Source: Avibacterium sp. 21-586
Lineage (GTDB): Bacteria; Pseudomonadota; Gammaproteobacteria; Enterobacterales; Pasteurellaceae
Reading direction: 5' to 3'
Length of the DNA stretch: 64,000 nt
Assembly (NCBI RefSeq): GCF_026226775.1
Contig: NZ_JAKKOD010000001.1
Span: forward strand, 682,001 to 746,000
Within the stretch, counting starts at the first letter, position 1. Every line of letters starts with the position of its first letter. The translations under genes and the position numbers were made by a program. The notes beneath the pieces are model-generated. The model saw nothing but the letters and a program-made list of their open reading frames with translations. It was not told where the DNA came from and searched no databases. This document shows positions 30,978-42,826 of the stretch, in pieces.

Positions 30978-31433
30978 ATGCTAAATCAAATTGAGATTTA
31001 TCAAGCAAAAGACGGACAAACCCAAGTTGAAGTGAAGTTTGACAATGATACTGTGTGGCTTAGCTTACAGAAAATGGCTGATATATTCGGACGGGATAAA
31101 TCTGTTATTTCACGCCATCTGCGTAATATTTTCAAAGAGGGAGAGTTAGACCCTACTTCAACTGTTGCAAAAAATGCAACAGTTCAAAAAGAAGGGGAAA
31201 GATTAGTTGAACGTAATATTGAGTTCTATAATCTTGATGCAATTATTTCCGTTGGCTACCGAGTAAACTCAAAAGCAGGTACGCAATTTCGTATTTGGGC
31301 AACCCAACGCCTTAAAAAATACCTCATTCAAGGTTATACGCTGGTTGCACTGGCATTATTGGTGGCAGAAAGTATACCAGAACAAAAAGAGCTAATGATA
31401 AAACTGATCGAACATTTTATTTTAATCAAATAA
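30978..31433 (+). pseudogene. Internally deleted RhuM-family gene between hisD and hisC
   Basis: 151 residues. Residues 1-117 match the N-terminal half of RhuM virulence-type proteins (EIYQAKDGQTQVEVKFDNDTVWLSLQKMADIFGRD, then NIEFYNLDAIISVGYRVNSKAGTQFRIWATQRLKKYL). The next residues jump to what looks like the family's extreme C-terminus (LVALALLVAESIPEQKELMIKLIEHF). Full proteins are over 300 residues and carry a Fic/Doc-like domain with a DGN motif in between; that part is missing here, with the frame kept. The ORF may still be translated but should lack the Fic-type activity. It interrupts the his operon. Confidence 0.75.
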
Positions 31434-32528
<1,095 letters not shown>

Positions 32529-32573
32529 TGAAAAAAAACACCGCACTTATTCACAATCAAAAGGAAAAATAAA

Positions 32574-33671
32574 ATGACACAACAATCAATCTTATTTATC
32601 GACCGTGATGGCACATTAATTGACGAACCAAAAACAGATTTTCAAATTGATAGTCTAGAAAAATTAAAACTTGAAGCTAAGGTGATCCCAGCACTATTAA
32701 AACTACAACAAGCGGGCTATCGTTTGGTGATGGTGAGTAACCAAGATGGTTTGGGTACGGCGTCTTTTCCACAAGAAAATTTTGATAAACCACACAATGC
32801 AATGATGCAGATTTTTAATTCACAGGGCATTCAATTTGATGACGTCTTAATTTGTCCACATAAACCAGAAGATAGCTGTGAGTGCCGCAAGCCGAAAGTA
32901 AAATTATTAGAAAAATATATCAGCCGACAGCTGTTTGATCCTGCAACAAGTTTTGTGATTGGCGACCGTGCAACTGATGTTGAACTTGCCAAGAATTTAG
33001 GCATTCAAGCTTTGCAATATCACCCAGAAAAATTAAACTGGGAGCTGATCACCGAAAAATTATTAGGACAAACAGTCACCAACATTGGCGACCGTACACC
33101 ACGCTATGCTGAAGTAGAACGCACAACCAAAGAAACCGATATCAAAGTGCAAGTGTGGCTTGATGAAACGGGAGTAAATCAAATTAATACTGGCGTGGGC
33201 TTTTTCGATCATATGCTCGACCAAATTGCCACACACGGTGGTTTCCGTATGAATATTCATTGCAAAGGCGATCTCTGGATTGACGAACACCACACAGTAG
33301 AAGACACCGCACTGGCACTCGGCACAGCATTGAAACAGGCAATTGGTGATAAACGAGGCATCGCTCGTTTTGGTTTTGTATTGCCAATGGACGAATGCAA
33401 AGCAGAATGTGCAATGGATCTTTCTGGGCGACCATTTATCAAATTTAAAGCCGATTTCAAACGAGATAAAGTCGGTGATTTCAGCACAGAACTGACTGAG
33501 CATTTTTTCCAATCTATCGCTTTTACAATGCTAGCAACGCTACACCTTGCGGCACAAGGCGACAACGATCACCACAAAATCGAAAGCCTGTTTAAAGTAT
33601 TTGGACGAACATTAAGACAAGCCATTCGTATTGAGGGCAATGAACTACCAAGTAGTAAGGGGGTTTTGTAA
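32574..33671 (+). CDS. hisB: Bifunctional histidinol-phosphatase / imidazoleglycerol-phosphate dehydratase
   Basis: 365 residues: an N-terminal HAD phosphatase ([12 protein letters not shown], nucleophile Asp10 and acid/base Asp12; zinc loop [15 protein letters not shown]) and a C-terminal dehydratase (about 176-365, with [32 protein letters not shown] and [12 protein letters not shown]). The fused form is typical of gamma-proteobacteria. Its last 18 codons reappear in diverged form at 34608-34661. Confidence 0.97.
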   Translation: MTQQSILFIDRDGTLIDEPKTDFQIDSLEKLKLEAKVIPALLKLQQAGYRLVMVSNQDGLGTASFPQENFDKPHNAMMQIFNSQGIQFDDVLICPHKPEDSCECRKPKVKLLEKYISRQLFDPATSFVIGDRATDVELAKNLGIQALQYHPEKLNWELITEKLLGQTVTNIGDRTPRYAEVERTTKETDIKVQVWLDETGVNQINTGVGFFDHMLDQIATHGGFRMNIHCKGDLWIDEHHTVEDTALALGTALKQAIGDKRGIARFGFVLPMDECKAECAMDLSGRPFIKFKADFKRDKVGDFSTELTEHFFQSIAFTMLATLHLAAQGDNDHHKIESLFKVFGRTLRQAIRIEGNELPSSKGVL

Positions 33672-33769
33672 TCCCACCATAACAAAGTGAGCTTATTTTT
33701 ATCCCACTAAAGAATGAATAAACATAAATACTATTGTTAATATTTGAACGCTTACAAGGAACATTCATA

Positions 33770-34462
33770 ATGAGATATAACGAATTTAACCAAGCAATTG
33801 GCGAAGCATTACAACACTATTCTGCTGGAGACTCCCCTTCAGCGACTTTACTACAAGGACAATTTTGTCGCTTAGAGAAATTATCAGTCACCAAACATGG
33901 TCACGATTTATTTGAGGTATACTCATCACCTTTACATTATTGGACCTATTTACCTTTAGATCCCTTTAGTGATAGAAATACGTTTATTAACTATTTAACT
34001 AAACTAGAAACCTCGAAAGATCCTTATTACTTTTCTATTATTGATGAACAAACACAAAAGGCAGTGGGTACATTTGCCTTGATGCGTATTGACCCAGATA
34101 ATAGAGTTATTGAGGTTGGTTGGATTACTTACTCACCAATACTACAAAAAACAAAAATAGGCACAGAAGCTCAATTTTTACTGGCTAAATATGTTTTTGA
34201 GAAATTGAAATACCGCCGTTATGAATGGAAATGTGACAGTTTAAATCAGGCTTCCAACCATGCGGCAAAACGACTTGGCTTTTGCTTTGAAGGAACATTC
34301 CGACAAGCCCAGGTTTATAAAGGGCGAAACCGAGATACAAACTGGTATTCTATGTTAGATTACGAATGGGAAAGTAAAAAATTACGATTTCAACGTTGGT
34401 TATCAGATGATAATTTTGATATTAACGGACAGCAAAAAGTCGCCTTATCTACAATGGAATAG
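33770..34462 (+). CDS. GNAT-family N-acetyltransferase (RimJ/RimL-like), his operon cargo
   Basis: 230 residues from the ATG at 33770, which has AAGGA upstream; an in-frame ATG 12 codons earlier lacks one. Features are the acetyl-CoA fold elements GTFALMRIDPDNRVIEVGWITYSP, a helix at about 135-155, and EWKCDSLNQASNHAAKRLGFCFEGTFRQ, a RimJ/RimL signature ending in YKGRNRDTNWYSML. Substrate unknown. The gene is AT-rich compared with hisB, and decayed hisH and hisB pieces follow directly. Confidence 0.85.
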   Translation: MRYNEFNQAIGEALQHYSAGDSPSATLLQGQFCRLEKLSVTKHGHDLFEVYSSPLHYWTYLPLDPFSDRNTFINYLTKLETSKDPYYFSIIDEQTQKAVGTFALMRIDPDNRVIEVGWITYSPILQKTKIGTEAQFLLAKYVFEKLKYRRYEWKCDSLNQASNHAAKRLGFCFEGTFRQAQVYKGRNRDTNWYSMLDYEWESKKLRFQRWLSDDNFDINGQQKVALSTME

Positions 34463-34477
34463 AGAGAAAATACTATA

Positions 34478-34606
34478 AATTTAGTTATCATCGACACAGG
34501 ATGTACCAATCTTTCTTCAGCGAAATTTGCTTTTGACTGATTGGGTTGTCACGTTAACATTAGCTGTCATTTAACCAAAATAGTCCAGACGGATAAGCTA
34601 ATTTTG
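34478..34606 (+). pseudogene. Decayed 5' fragment of a second hisH
   Basis: Translation reads NLVIIDTGCTNLSSAKFAFD, a stop, then LGCHVNISCHLTKIVQTDKLIL, which lines up almost residue by residue with residues of the intact HisH encoded at 35675 ([20 protein letters not shown] then [23 protein letters not shown]). An in-frame TGA and many changes show it is dead. It stops at the homologous position of about residue 50 and runs straight into a hisB 3' fragment. Confidence 0.88.
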
Positions 34607-34607
34607 A

Positions 34608-34661
34608 CAAGCCATTCGTATCGAAGGTAATGAGCTACCAAGCTCTAAAGGGGTACTATAA
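34608..34661 (+). pseudogene. Decayed 3' fragment of a second hisB
   Basis: The last 18 codons including the stop encode [17 protein letters not shown], identical in protein to the end of intact HisB (33618-33671) but different at many third positions. It therefore is not a recent copy of the resident gene. It abuts the hisH fragment, so the order is the reverse of that expected from simple decay. Confidence 0.88.
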
Positions 34662-34774
34662 TCTTTAAAATAAAAGTGCGGTGCTTTTTTGCAAATTTGT
34701 TGGAAAGGTAACCTCTTGTTATATAAATATGTTTGAAGATAAGTATTATCGCAATAAGATGGTTAAAAATAAAA

Positions 34775-35620
34775 ATGTTAAATAAATTAGACAATTGGCT
34801 TATTTACCATAAGCCAAACCCTCAACTCAATGGTATAAAACGTTTTATCATAGAATTTTTATTTTTTGGTTTAAAGGAAGCAAGATCTTGTCTGTTTGCT
34901 GGATTATTTTTTATTACCATTTTTATTGTTCCTAAATCAGGTATATGGGGCATTCCACGTTATGATGTTTTATTTATTTTAGCTTTGATTCTACAAGGCA
35001 TTATGTTTTGGGCAAAATTAGAAACCCTAGATGAAATAAAATCCATTACCTTATTTCATTTTGTCGGTTTTATTTTGGAATATTTTAAAACATCAAGTAG
35101 CATTCAATCATGGACTTATCCTGATTTTGCGTATACTAAAATAGCAGGCGTGCCATTATTTGCAGGATTTATGTATGCTGCTGTCGGTAGTTATATTATT
35201 CAAGCGTGGCGGTTATTTGATTTAAAAATTAAAAGGCATCCACCATATTGGCTTTCGACTTCAGTGGCAATACTCATTTATTTAAACTTTTTCACACATC
35301 ATTATATTGATGATTATCGTTGGTATTTAGCCGCCTTTGCAATGGGGCTTTATGCACGTACTTACGTTTATTTTACACCTTATGATCGTAAACGAAAAAT
35401 GCCCTTATTATTGGCATTTGCATTAATCGGCTTTTTTATTTGGTTAGCAGAAAATATTGGTACTTTTATTGGTATTTGGCAGTATCCTCATCAAATTTCT
35501 GCTTGGACAACCGTTTATTTAGGGAAGTGGGGAGCTTGGTCGCTGTTAATTGTGATGACATTTACCATTGTGGCAAATTTAAAACATATAAAACATACAA
35601 TTCATGTTTCAAGGGATTGA
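34775..35620 (+). CDS. DUF817 family membrane protein, his operon cargo
   Basis: 281 residues from the ATG at 34775; an in-frame TTG at 34733 would add 14 residues but nothing favours it. About eight membrane segments. The SWTYPDFAYTKIAGVPLFAGFMYAAVGSY block and the later RTYVYFTPYDRKRKMPLLL and WLAENIGTFIGIWQYPHQ are typical of DUF817. No function is known. It lies between the hisB remnant and intact hisH, in operon direction, and is AT-rich. Confidence 0.85.
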   Translation: MLNKLDNWLIYHKPNPQLNGIKRFIIEFLFFGLKEARSCLFAGLFFITIFIVPKSGIWGIPRYDVLFILALILQGIMFWAKLETLDEIKSITLFHFVGFILEYFKTSSSIQSWTYPDFAYTKIAGVPLFAGFMYAAVGSYIIQAWRLFDLKIKRHPPYWLSTSVAILIYLNFFTHHYIDDYRWYLAAFAMGLYARTYVYFTPYDRKRKMPLLLAFALIGFFIWLAENIGTFIGIWQYPHQISAWTTVYLGKWGAWSLLIVMTFTIVANLKHIKHTIHVSRD

Positions 35621-35674
35621 TTTGGAAAAATTTTATGACAGTCAAATTACTTGTAACAAAAAACAAAGGAAATA

Positions 35675-36277
35675 GTGAATAAAGTGACAAATATTATCAT
35701 CATCGACACAGGCTGTGCAAACCTATCCTCTGTAAAATTTGCATTTGAACGCCTAGGATATAAAGCAGAGATTAGCCAAGATCTTAATCAAATTAAGCAA
35801 GCGGATAAATTATTACTCCCAGGAGTAGGAACCGCTAAGGCTGCGATGCTCAACTTAGCCAATCGAAATTTAATTGATACGATTAAACAGCTTACACAGC
35901 CCGTTCTCGGCATCTGTTTAGGAATGCAACTATTGGCTCAATTTTCTCAAGAAGGCGATGTAAAGACACTGGGTATTATGTCGGGAACAACAGCAAAGCT
36001 ACCTGATAAAGGACTACCCTTGCCACATATGGGTTGGAACCAAGTAAAATTTGCTGAAAATGAACCGCTCTTTTCGGATATTCCAGTGAATAGCTACTTC
36101 TATTTTGTGCATAGCTTTGCAGTGCTACCAAATGAGCACACTATTGCTACTTGCGATTATGGTGTCCCATTTTCAGCAGCACTGAATAATGGCAATTTTT
36201 ATGGTGTACAGTTCCATCCGGAACGCTCTGGTAAGGTAGGTTCGCAGTTATTGAGAAATTTTGTGGAAAATCTATAA
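35675..36277 (+). CDS. hisH: Imidazole glycerol phosphate synthase, glutaminase subunit
   Basis: 200 residues of a class I glutamine amidotransferase. The nucleophile Cys lies in [15 protein letters not shown], the catalytic His and Glu in [12 protein letters not shown], and PGVGTA forms the oxyanion loop. It feeds ammonia to HisF. The start is GTG; AAAGGA lies four bases before the GTG at 35675, and a second GTG at 35684 is a possible alternative. The gene overlaps the next by one base. Confidence 0.95.
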   Translation: MNKVTNIIIIDTGCANLSSVKFAFERLGYKAEISQDLNQIKQADKLLLPGVGTAKAAMLNLANRNLIDTIKQLTQPVLGICLGMQLLAQFSQEGDVKTLGIMSGTTAKLPDKGLPLPHMGWNQVKFAENEPLFSDIPVNSYFYFVHSFAVLPNEHTIATCDYGVPFSAALNNGNFYGVQFHPERSGKVGSQLLRNFVENL

Positions 36278-36771
36278 TGAAAAAAATCAAAAGTGCAATA
36301 AAAAATCTATTCATTTTCGCCTTGTTATTTGGCGTTATATCTTTTGCTATTGATTATTGGCGGCGCCCCAACGCTCCTGAAAATGCCTTACACCAGACGT
36401 TGATTGCACTAAATGGTGAAAAATTTCAGCTAGCAGAATTAAGCCATGAAAAACCAGTACTACTCTATTTTTGGGGGAGTTGGTGCAGCATTTGCTCACT
36501 CACTTCACCAAGCATTGCAAGCCTTGCTAATGACGGCGTACAAGTGGTTAGCGTAGCATTAAAATCAGGTAATAAGCAGGCAGTACAAAACTATTTACAG
36601 CAACATCAATATAATTTTTTAACGGTAAATGACCCACAAGGTGAGCTTTCCGCCCAATGGCACATTCAGGTTACGCCAAGCATTATCATTATTAAAAACG
36701 GCAAAATTGTTCACACTACCACAGGATTAAGCAGCCCGTGGGGCTTGAAATTACGTTTATGGCTTAGTTAA
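36277..36771 (+). CDS. Membrane-anchored thioredoxin-like protein (ScsD/TlpA type)
   Basis: 164 residues. One N-terminal membrane segment (about 11-27) is followed by a periplasmic thioredoxin fold. The active site is WCSIC (Cys70 and Cys73), and the cis-proline loop is VTPSIII. It resembles protein-disulfide oxidoreductases of the ScsD/DsbE group. Its start overlaps the hisH stop (TAATG), and hisA follows 21 bases later, so it is translated as part of the his operon although no histidine role is known. Confidence 0.85.
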   Translation: MKKIKSAIKNLFIFALLFGVISFAIDYWRRPNAPENALHQTLIALNGEKFQLAELSHEKPVLLYFWGSWCSICSLTSPSIASLANDGVQVVSVALKSGNKQAVQNYLQQHQYNFLTVNDPQGELSAQWHIQVTPSIIIIKNGKIVHTTTGLSSPWGLKLRLWLS

Positions 36772-36774
36772 TAA

Positions 36775-38303
<1,529 letters not shown>

Positions 38304-38400
38304 GGTAATATAATATTATTGTTTATATTTTACCCACATAGCATTATGTGATAAGCATTCTAAAAATCTATCTATTAAAATAAACAGAGAGAATTACGCA

Positions 38401-38760
38401 ATGAAAATAACCAAACTTTCTATTTTTGCATTATTATCATTATTTATTACAGCTTGTACAACCCCGAAAAATAATGATTTAACAAAAGATTTAACTACTC
38501 TTTCAATTGTTGAAGAAAATCACGCAGTGATTACCGAAAATATGGAAAAATATACGCTTAATACCTACATCAAGCTTTTTTCACGCCCTTATTTTATTCA
38601 CATCGTGAAGCAAAATAGAACAGAGATAAACGAAGCTACCGCCTTAAAAATAGTGAAAAATTATATCCAGTCTCGTGGTTGTACAGCACCAATCGAAAAT
38701 GAGCAGATAATTAAAAAATCTGTGGATAAAAGCCAATTGATTATTCGTTTGGAGTGTTAA
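38401..38760 (+). CDS. Small unknown lipoprotein between hisF and hisIE
   Basis: 119 residues with a signal peptide and lipobox ITAC (Cys19). The rest is polar with no domain I recognise; two Cys remain (in SRGCTAP and the final residue), perhaps a disulfide. A GAGAG ribosome site is present. Its stop is one base before the hisIE start codon, so it is translated in the his operon. The preceding 97 bases hold no clear terminator. Confidence 0.7.
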   Translation: MKITKLSIFALLSLFITACTTPKNNDLTKDLTTLSIVEENHAVITENMEKYTLNTYIKLFSRPYFIHIVKQNRTEINEATALKIVKNYIQSRGCTAPIENEQIIKKSVDKSQLIIRLEC

Positions 38761-38761
38761 T

Positions 38762-39373
38762 ATGCAACAGAAAATCAACTGGCAAAAAATAGATAATTTG
38801 CTACCTGTTATTGTGCAAAATGCCACCACTTGCGAAGTATTGATGTTGGGCTATATGAATCCAGAAGCTTTGGAAAAAACCTTAGCAGAAAAACGGGTAA
38901 CCTTTTTCTCCCGCACTAAGCAACGTTTATGGACAAAAGGCGAAACCTCAGGAAACTTCCTTAATGTGGTGGATATGAGCTTGGATTGTGATAACGATAC
39001 CTTATTGATTTTGGCTGATCCCGTGGGTGAAACCTGCCATACTGGAGCGGAAAGTTGTTTTCATCAATTTGAACAACAAGATCAACCTGATTGGATTTGG
39101 CTAAGCAAATTAGAACGTTTGATCGCTAGTCGTAAAGGGGCAGATCCCGAAAGCTCTTACACCGCTCATCTCTATTCTCGTGGCACGAAACGCATTGCAC
39201 AGAAAGTGGGGGAAGAAGGCGTGGAAACTGCGTTAGCGGCAACGGTAAAAGATCGCGAAGAAACCATTTGCGAGGCGGCGGATTTGGTCTATCATTTAAC
39301 GGTGTTACTGCAAGATGCCAATTTGAGCTGGGCAAATGTTATCGCTAAGCTGAGAGAACGTCATCAAAAATAA
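38762..39373 (+). CDS. hisIE: Bifunctional phosphoribosyl-AMP cyclohydrolase / phosphoribosyl-ATP pyrophosphatase
   Basis: 203 residues: HisI domain (about 1-110, with [30 protein letters not shown] and the DCDNDTLL metal site, then [10 protein letters not shown]) and HisE domain (about 113-203, with [29 protein letters not shown] and EAADLVYHL). It performs steps two and three of the pathway. Last histidine gene of the operon. Confidence 0.97.
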   Translation: MQQKINWQKIDNLLPVIVQNATTCEVLMLGYMNPEALEKTLAEKRVTFFSRTKQRLWTKGETSGNFLNVVDMSLDCDNDTLLILADPVGETCHTGAESCFHQFEQQDQPDWIWLSKLERLIASRKGADPESSYTAHLYSRGTKRIAQKVGEEGVETALAATVKDREETICEAADLVYHLTVLLQDANLSWANVIAKLRERHQK

Positions 39374-39382
39374 GTCTAAAAA

Positions 39383-39886
39383 ATGGATTTTGAGCATTAT
39401 CGTGAATTACTCTCTTGCCCTGATTGGCAGACATCAGGGCATTTTGCTGTAGCTGAAATTGCCCGATGGGTGCAACATCAAGACTCGCTAACGCAAAAAT
39501 TGCAGCAAGCCTGCCAACAACTTGACGTAGAAGTGATTCATCAAGGCTGGCAAGAAAATTTAAGCGAAAAAATTTCGCCCAAAAGCACCGCACTTGAAAA
39601 AATTTGGCTACGCGAAGTGTTGCTGAAAGCCGATGGCATACCGTGGATTTTTGCACAAACGACACTTCCTGAAACCACCGTGCAGAATGTGGCGCAATAT
39701 GTGCTTCAACTGGGCGAACAACCCATTGGTTTGTGGCTATTCAAACAACCTATGCAGCGTGTTTCGCTATATTGGCGGCAAGATCCTGAAACAGGGCTTT
39801 ATATGCGCTTTTCTGATTTTGATCTCAAAGGGTATCCTTTACAAATCAAAGAGTTATTTCTCGAAGATTTTCCTTTTCCCACTTAA
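39383..39886 (+). CDS. ubiC: Chorismate--pyruvate lyase-like protein
   Basis: 167 residues, the UbiC length. The block WLREVLLKADGIPWIFAQTTLPETT aligns with the substrate-binding Arg region of UbiC, QLGEQPIGLWLF with the mid-strand block, and LQIKELFLEDFP carries the conserved Glu near the C-terminus. UbiC converts chorismate to 4-hydroxybenzoate and pyruvate for ubiquinone. The gene follows hisIE by nine bases, so it probably shares the his transcript. Confidence 0.8.
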   Translation: MDFEHYRELLSCPDWQTSGHFAVAEIARWVQHQDSLTQKLQQACQQLDVEVIHQGWQENLSEKISPKSTALEKIWLREVLLKADGIPWIFAQTTLPETTVQNVAQYVLQLGEQPIGLWLFKQPMQRVSLYWRQDPETGLYMRFSDFDLKGYPLQIKELFLEDFPFPT

Positions 39887-39901
39887 TTTGTCCTTTATAT
39901 T

Positions 39902-39943
39902 AAAAAATCAGTGAAAAAGCACCGCACTTTTTTCACTGATTTT
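39902..39943 (+). terminator. Terminator at the end of the his-ubiC transcript
   Basis: AAAATCAGTGAAAAA and TTTTTTCACTGATTTT form a long stem whose loop carries an uptake signal (ACCGCACTT). Confidence 0.8.
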
Positions 39944-40025
39944 GCGTAATTTCGCTGTTAATTTTCGTCACTTTGATTTAGAATTTGTCGATTTTATTTT
40001 TACGGGTCGAAATAAGGGGTTACAG

Positions 40026-40652
40026 ATGAAAATTGTTGAAGTCAAACATCCATTGGTCAAACACAAATTAGGTCTAATGCGTGCCGCTGATGTTAGCACC
40101 AAAGATTTCCGTGAATTAGCCACGGAAGTGGGTAGCTTGCTCACTTATGAGGCAACGGCAGATTTAGAAACAGAAAAAGTCATTATTGATGGCTGGTGCG
40201 GCCCTGTGGAAGTAGATCGCATCAAAGGTAAAAAAGTAACCGTTGTGCCAATTCTGCGTGCAGGTCTAGGAATGATGGACGGCGTGTTAGAGCATATCCC
40301 AAGTGCGAGAATTAGCGTGGTGGGAATGTACCGCGATGAAGAGACCCTTCAACCTGTGCCTTACTTCCAAAAACTCGCCAGTGATTTAGAAGAGCGCTTA
40401 GCGATCGTGGTGGATCCGATGCTAGCAACAGGCGGTTCAATGATTGCCACCATTGATTTGTTAAAAGAAAAAGGCTGTAATCAAATCAAAGTCTTGGTAT
40501 TAGTAGCAGCACCTGAAGGGATTGCGGCGTTAGAAAACGCACACCCAGATGTGGAATTATATACCGCATCTATCGATCAAAAATTAAATGAACACGGCTA
40601 CATTATCCCTGGTTTAGGTGATGCAGGTGATAAGATTTTTGGTACCAAATAA
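40026..40652 (+). CDS. upp: Uracil phosphoribosyltransferase
   Basis: 208 residues from the ATG at 40026, which has AAGGGG eight bases upstream and gives the exact family start [16 protein letters not shown]; the open frame extends further 5' but without homology. The PRPP motif [11 protein letters not shown] (about 130-140) and the uracil motif at the end ([15 protein letters not shown]) are intact. It salvages uracil to UMP. uraA follows. Confidence 0.97.
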   Translation: MKIVEVKHPLVKHKLGLMRAADVSTKDFRELATEVGSLLTYEATADLETEKVIIDGWCGPVEVDRIKGKKVTVVPILRAGLGMMDGVLEHIPSARISVVGMYRDEETLQPVPYFQKLASDLEERLAIVVDPMLATGGSMIATIDLLKEKGCNQIKVLVLVAAPEGIAALENAHPDVELYTASIDQKLNEHGYIIPGLGDAGDKIFGTK

Positions 40653-40662
40653 CCTTTTTTAG

Positions 40663-40686
40663 AAACGGCATTTATGCCGTTTTTTT
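40663..40686 (+). terminator. Terminator between upp and uraA
   Basis: AAACGGCA, TTTA and TGCCGTTT followed by more Ts. The stem overlaps the earliest in-frame ATG of the uraA frame (40674), which argues against that start. It may reduce rather than block read-through into uraA. Confidence 0.8.
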
Positions 40687-40751
40687 CCGTGCGTTTTATG
40701 CAAATAAAGCGTTTTTTTAAAGTTAATTCAGACAGAGAGTTGAAACTTAAA

Positions 40752-42005
40752 ATGACAAAAACCAATCCAAATGCACCTGTCGAGGTGGAAAGTAAAGCGA
40801 AGCAGGCGTTTGTCGGCTTGCAAATGTTGTTTGTAGCCTTTGGTGCGTTAGTGCTTGTGCCGTTAATTACAGGGCTAGATGCAAACACCGCCTTATTAAC
40901 CGCAGGCATTGGAACATTAATTTTCCAATTATGCACGGGCAAACAAGTACCAATTTTTCTAGCCTCTTCTTTTGCATTTATTGCACCAATCCAATATGGT
41001 GTTGCTACTTGGGGCATTGCGGTAACAATGGGGGGGCTTGCCTGCACCGGCTTAGTCTATTTCGCACTAAGCACCTTAGTAAAATTAAGAGGGGCTGAAG
41101 CACTGCAAAAAGTGTTCCCACCTGTGGTTGTTGGCCCTGTAATCATTATTATCGGTATGGGCTTAGCGCCTGTGGCAGTGGATATGGCATTAGGCAAAAA
41201 TTCCGCCTATGAATACAATGATGCGGTGATCGTTTCAATGGTTACCTTGCTGACTACCCTTTCTGTTGCGGTGTTTGCTAAAGGGATTATGAAATTGATC
41301 CCAATTATGTTTGGGATCACCGCAGGTTATGTGTTGTGCTTATTTTTAGGTTTAATCAATTTCCAACCTGTACTAGATGCACCTTGGTTCAGCCTGCCAA
41401 ATATCACCACGCCAGAATTTAAACTGGAAGCGATTTTATATCTCTTACCTATCGCCATTGCCCCTGCTGTTGAACACGTTGGCGGCATTATGGCGATTAG
41501 CTCAGTAACGGGTAAAGATTTCCTAAAAAAACCGGGGTTACACCGCACTTTATTGGGTGATGGCGTGGCAACCACTGCGGCTTCATTATTAGGTGGTCCA
41601 CCGAATACCACTTACGCTGAAGTTACTGGTGCTGTAATGCTAACACGCAACTTCAATCCAAATATTATGACTTGGGCTGCAGTATGGGCAATTGCCATTT
41701 CTTTCTGTGGAAAAGTGGGTGCATTCCTTTCTACCATTCCAACTATTGTGATGGGCGGCATTATGATGTTGGTGTTTGGTTCGATTGCCGTTGTGGGAAT
41801 GAGTACCTTAATCCGTGGTAAAGTTGATGTAACCGAAGCACGTAATCTGTGCATTATTTCTGTGGTAATGACCTTTGGTATCGGCGGAATGTTCGTGAAC
41901 TTCGGCGAAGTATCCCTAAAAGGTATTAGTTTGTGTGCGGTTGTGGCGATTATTCTTAACTTGATTTTACCGAAAGCGAAAGATCAGGTCGAAATTCAAG
42001 AATAA
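40752..42005 (+). CDS. uraA: Uracil permease
   Basis: 417 residues of the NCS2 family with about 14 membrane segments; GPVIIIIGMGLAPVAV, EHVGGIMAISSVTGKDF (carrying the conserved substrate Glu and His) and GGPPNTTYAEVTGAVMLTRNFNP are signatures. The frame is open from 40674, but that ATG lies in a terminator loop, while 40752 begins the conserved region. It imports uracil for Upp, encoded just upstream. Confidence 0.95.
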   Translation: MTKTNPNAPVEVESKAKQAFVGLQMLFVAFGALVLVPLITGLDANTALLTAGIGTLIFQLCTGKQVPIFLASSFAFIAPIQYGVATWGIAVTMGGLACTGLVYFALSTLVKLRGAEALQKVFPPVVVGPVIIIIGMGLAPVAVDMALGKNSAYEYNDAVIVSMVTLLTTLSVAVFAKGIMKLIPIMFGITAGYVLCLFLGLINFQPVLDAPWFSLPNITTPEFKLEAILYLLPIAIAPAVEHVGGIMAISSVTGKDFLKKPGLHRTLLGDGVATTAASLLGGPPNTTYAEVTGAVMLTRNFNPNIMTWAAVWAIAISFCGKVGAFLSTIPTIVMGGIMMLVFGSIAVVGMSTLIRGKVDVTEARNLCIISVVMTFGIGGMFVNFGEVSLKGISLCAVVAIILNLILPKAKDQVEIQE

Positions 42006-42027
42006 AATTCCACCAAATTCAACGTAG

Positions 42028-42064
42028 AAAATAGGGGTAGGCTTTATTTATCCCTATTTTTTTT
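42028..42064 (+). terminator. Terminator after uraA
   Basis: AAAATAGGG and CCCTATTTT pair around a 15-base loop and are followed by further Ts. Confidence 0.75.
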
Positions 42065-42111
42065 GTATATTCTTACCGCACTTTAGTTTACGAACACATT
42101 GGTTATTAGAT

Positions 42112-42801
42112 TTGCAGCTACCGCTTCCCATTCATCAAATTGATGAAGAAACCCTTGAGAATTTTTATGCCGACAATAATTTATTGTTGCTTGATTCCTT
42201 GCATAAAAATTTTGCGGAACCTAAACAGCAGTTTTTCTATGTTTGGGGATCGGAAAGTAGCGGAAAAACGCATTTGCTAAAAGCCTGCTCTAATGAATTT
42301 TTAGTGCGACAACGCCCTTCTATTTATGTGCCATTGAGCAAATCTCAATATTTCTCCCCTGAAGTGCTGGAAAATTTAGAACAGCAAGATTTGGTTTGCT
42401 TAGACGATATTCAATCGGTGATCGGCAATGATGAATGGGAACTGGCAATTTTTGACCTGATTAACCGTATGCGCGAACAAGGGCAAAGCATTTTGCTCAT
42501 CAGTGCTAATCAATCGCCAAACGCATTATCGGTGAAATTGCCTGATTTAGCTTCGCGTTTATCTTGGGGGGAAAGTTATCAGCTTGCGCCTTTAGATGAC
42601 CAGCAGAAAATTGAGGTGCTGCAACAAAAGGCCCATTCGCGTGGCATTGAATTGCCAGACGAAACCGCTAACTTTCTGCTTAAACGCCTTGATCGCGATA
42701 TGCACACCCTATTCCAAGCGCTGGCTGATTTAGACAAAGCGTCTTTACAAGCACAACGCAAACTTACTATTCCTTTCGTGAAAGCCATTTTACAGTTATA
42801 A
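42112..42801 (+). CDS. hda: DnaA inactivator Hda
   Basis: 229 residues of the AAA+ DnaA-like type. The N-terminus MQLPLPI is the sliding-clamp binding motif (like QLSLPL in E. coli). Walker A is GSESSGKTH (46-54), the Walker B-like segment is LVCLDDIQ, and LPDLASRLSWG is the box VII/arginine-finger region. With the clamp it stimulates ATP hydrolysis by DnaA after initiation. The start is TTG: no ATG or GTG lies upstream in frame near here, and TTG places the clamp motif at the very end, as in relatives. Confidence 0.92.
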   Translation: MQLPLPIHQIDEETLENFYADNNLLLLDSLHKNFAEPKQQFFYVWGSESSGKTHLLKACSNEFLVRQRPSIYVPLSKSQYFSPEVLENLEQQDLVCLDDIQSVIGNDEWELAIFDLINRMREQGQSILLISANQSPNALSVKLPDLASRLSWGESYQLAPLDDQQKIEVLQQKAHSRGIELPDETANFLLKRLDRDMHTLFQALADLDKASLQAQRKLTIPFVKAILQL

Positions 42802-42826
42802 ATTTTGGCAAAATCTCACCGCACTT

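Noticed and set aside
33063..33512. 149-codon ORF on the minus strand inside hisB
   Set aside because: It lies wholly within the conserved dehydratase domain on the opposite strand; a frame shadow rich in Cys and Phe with no support.
40674..40751. Upstream start for uraA
   Set aside because: The ATG lies in the loop of the upp terminator and the 26 extra residues have no family match; 40752 chosen.
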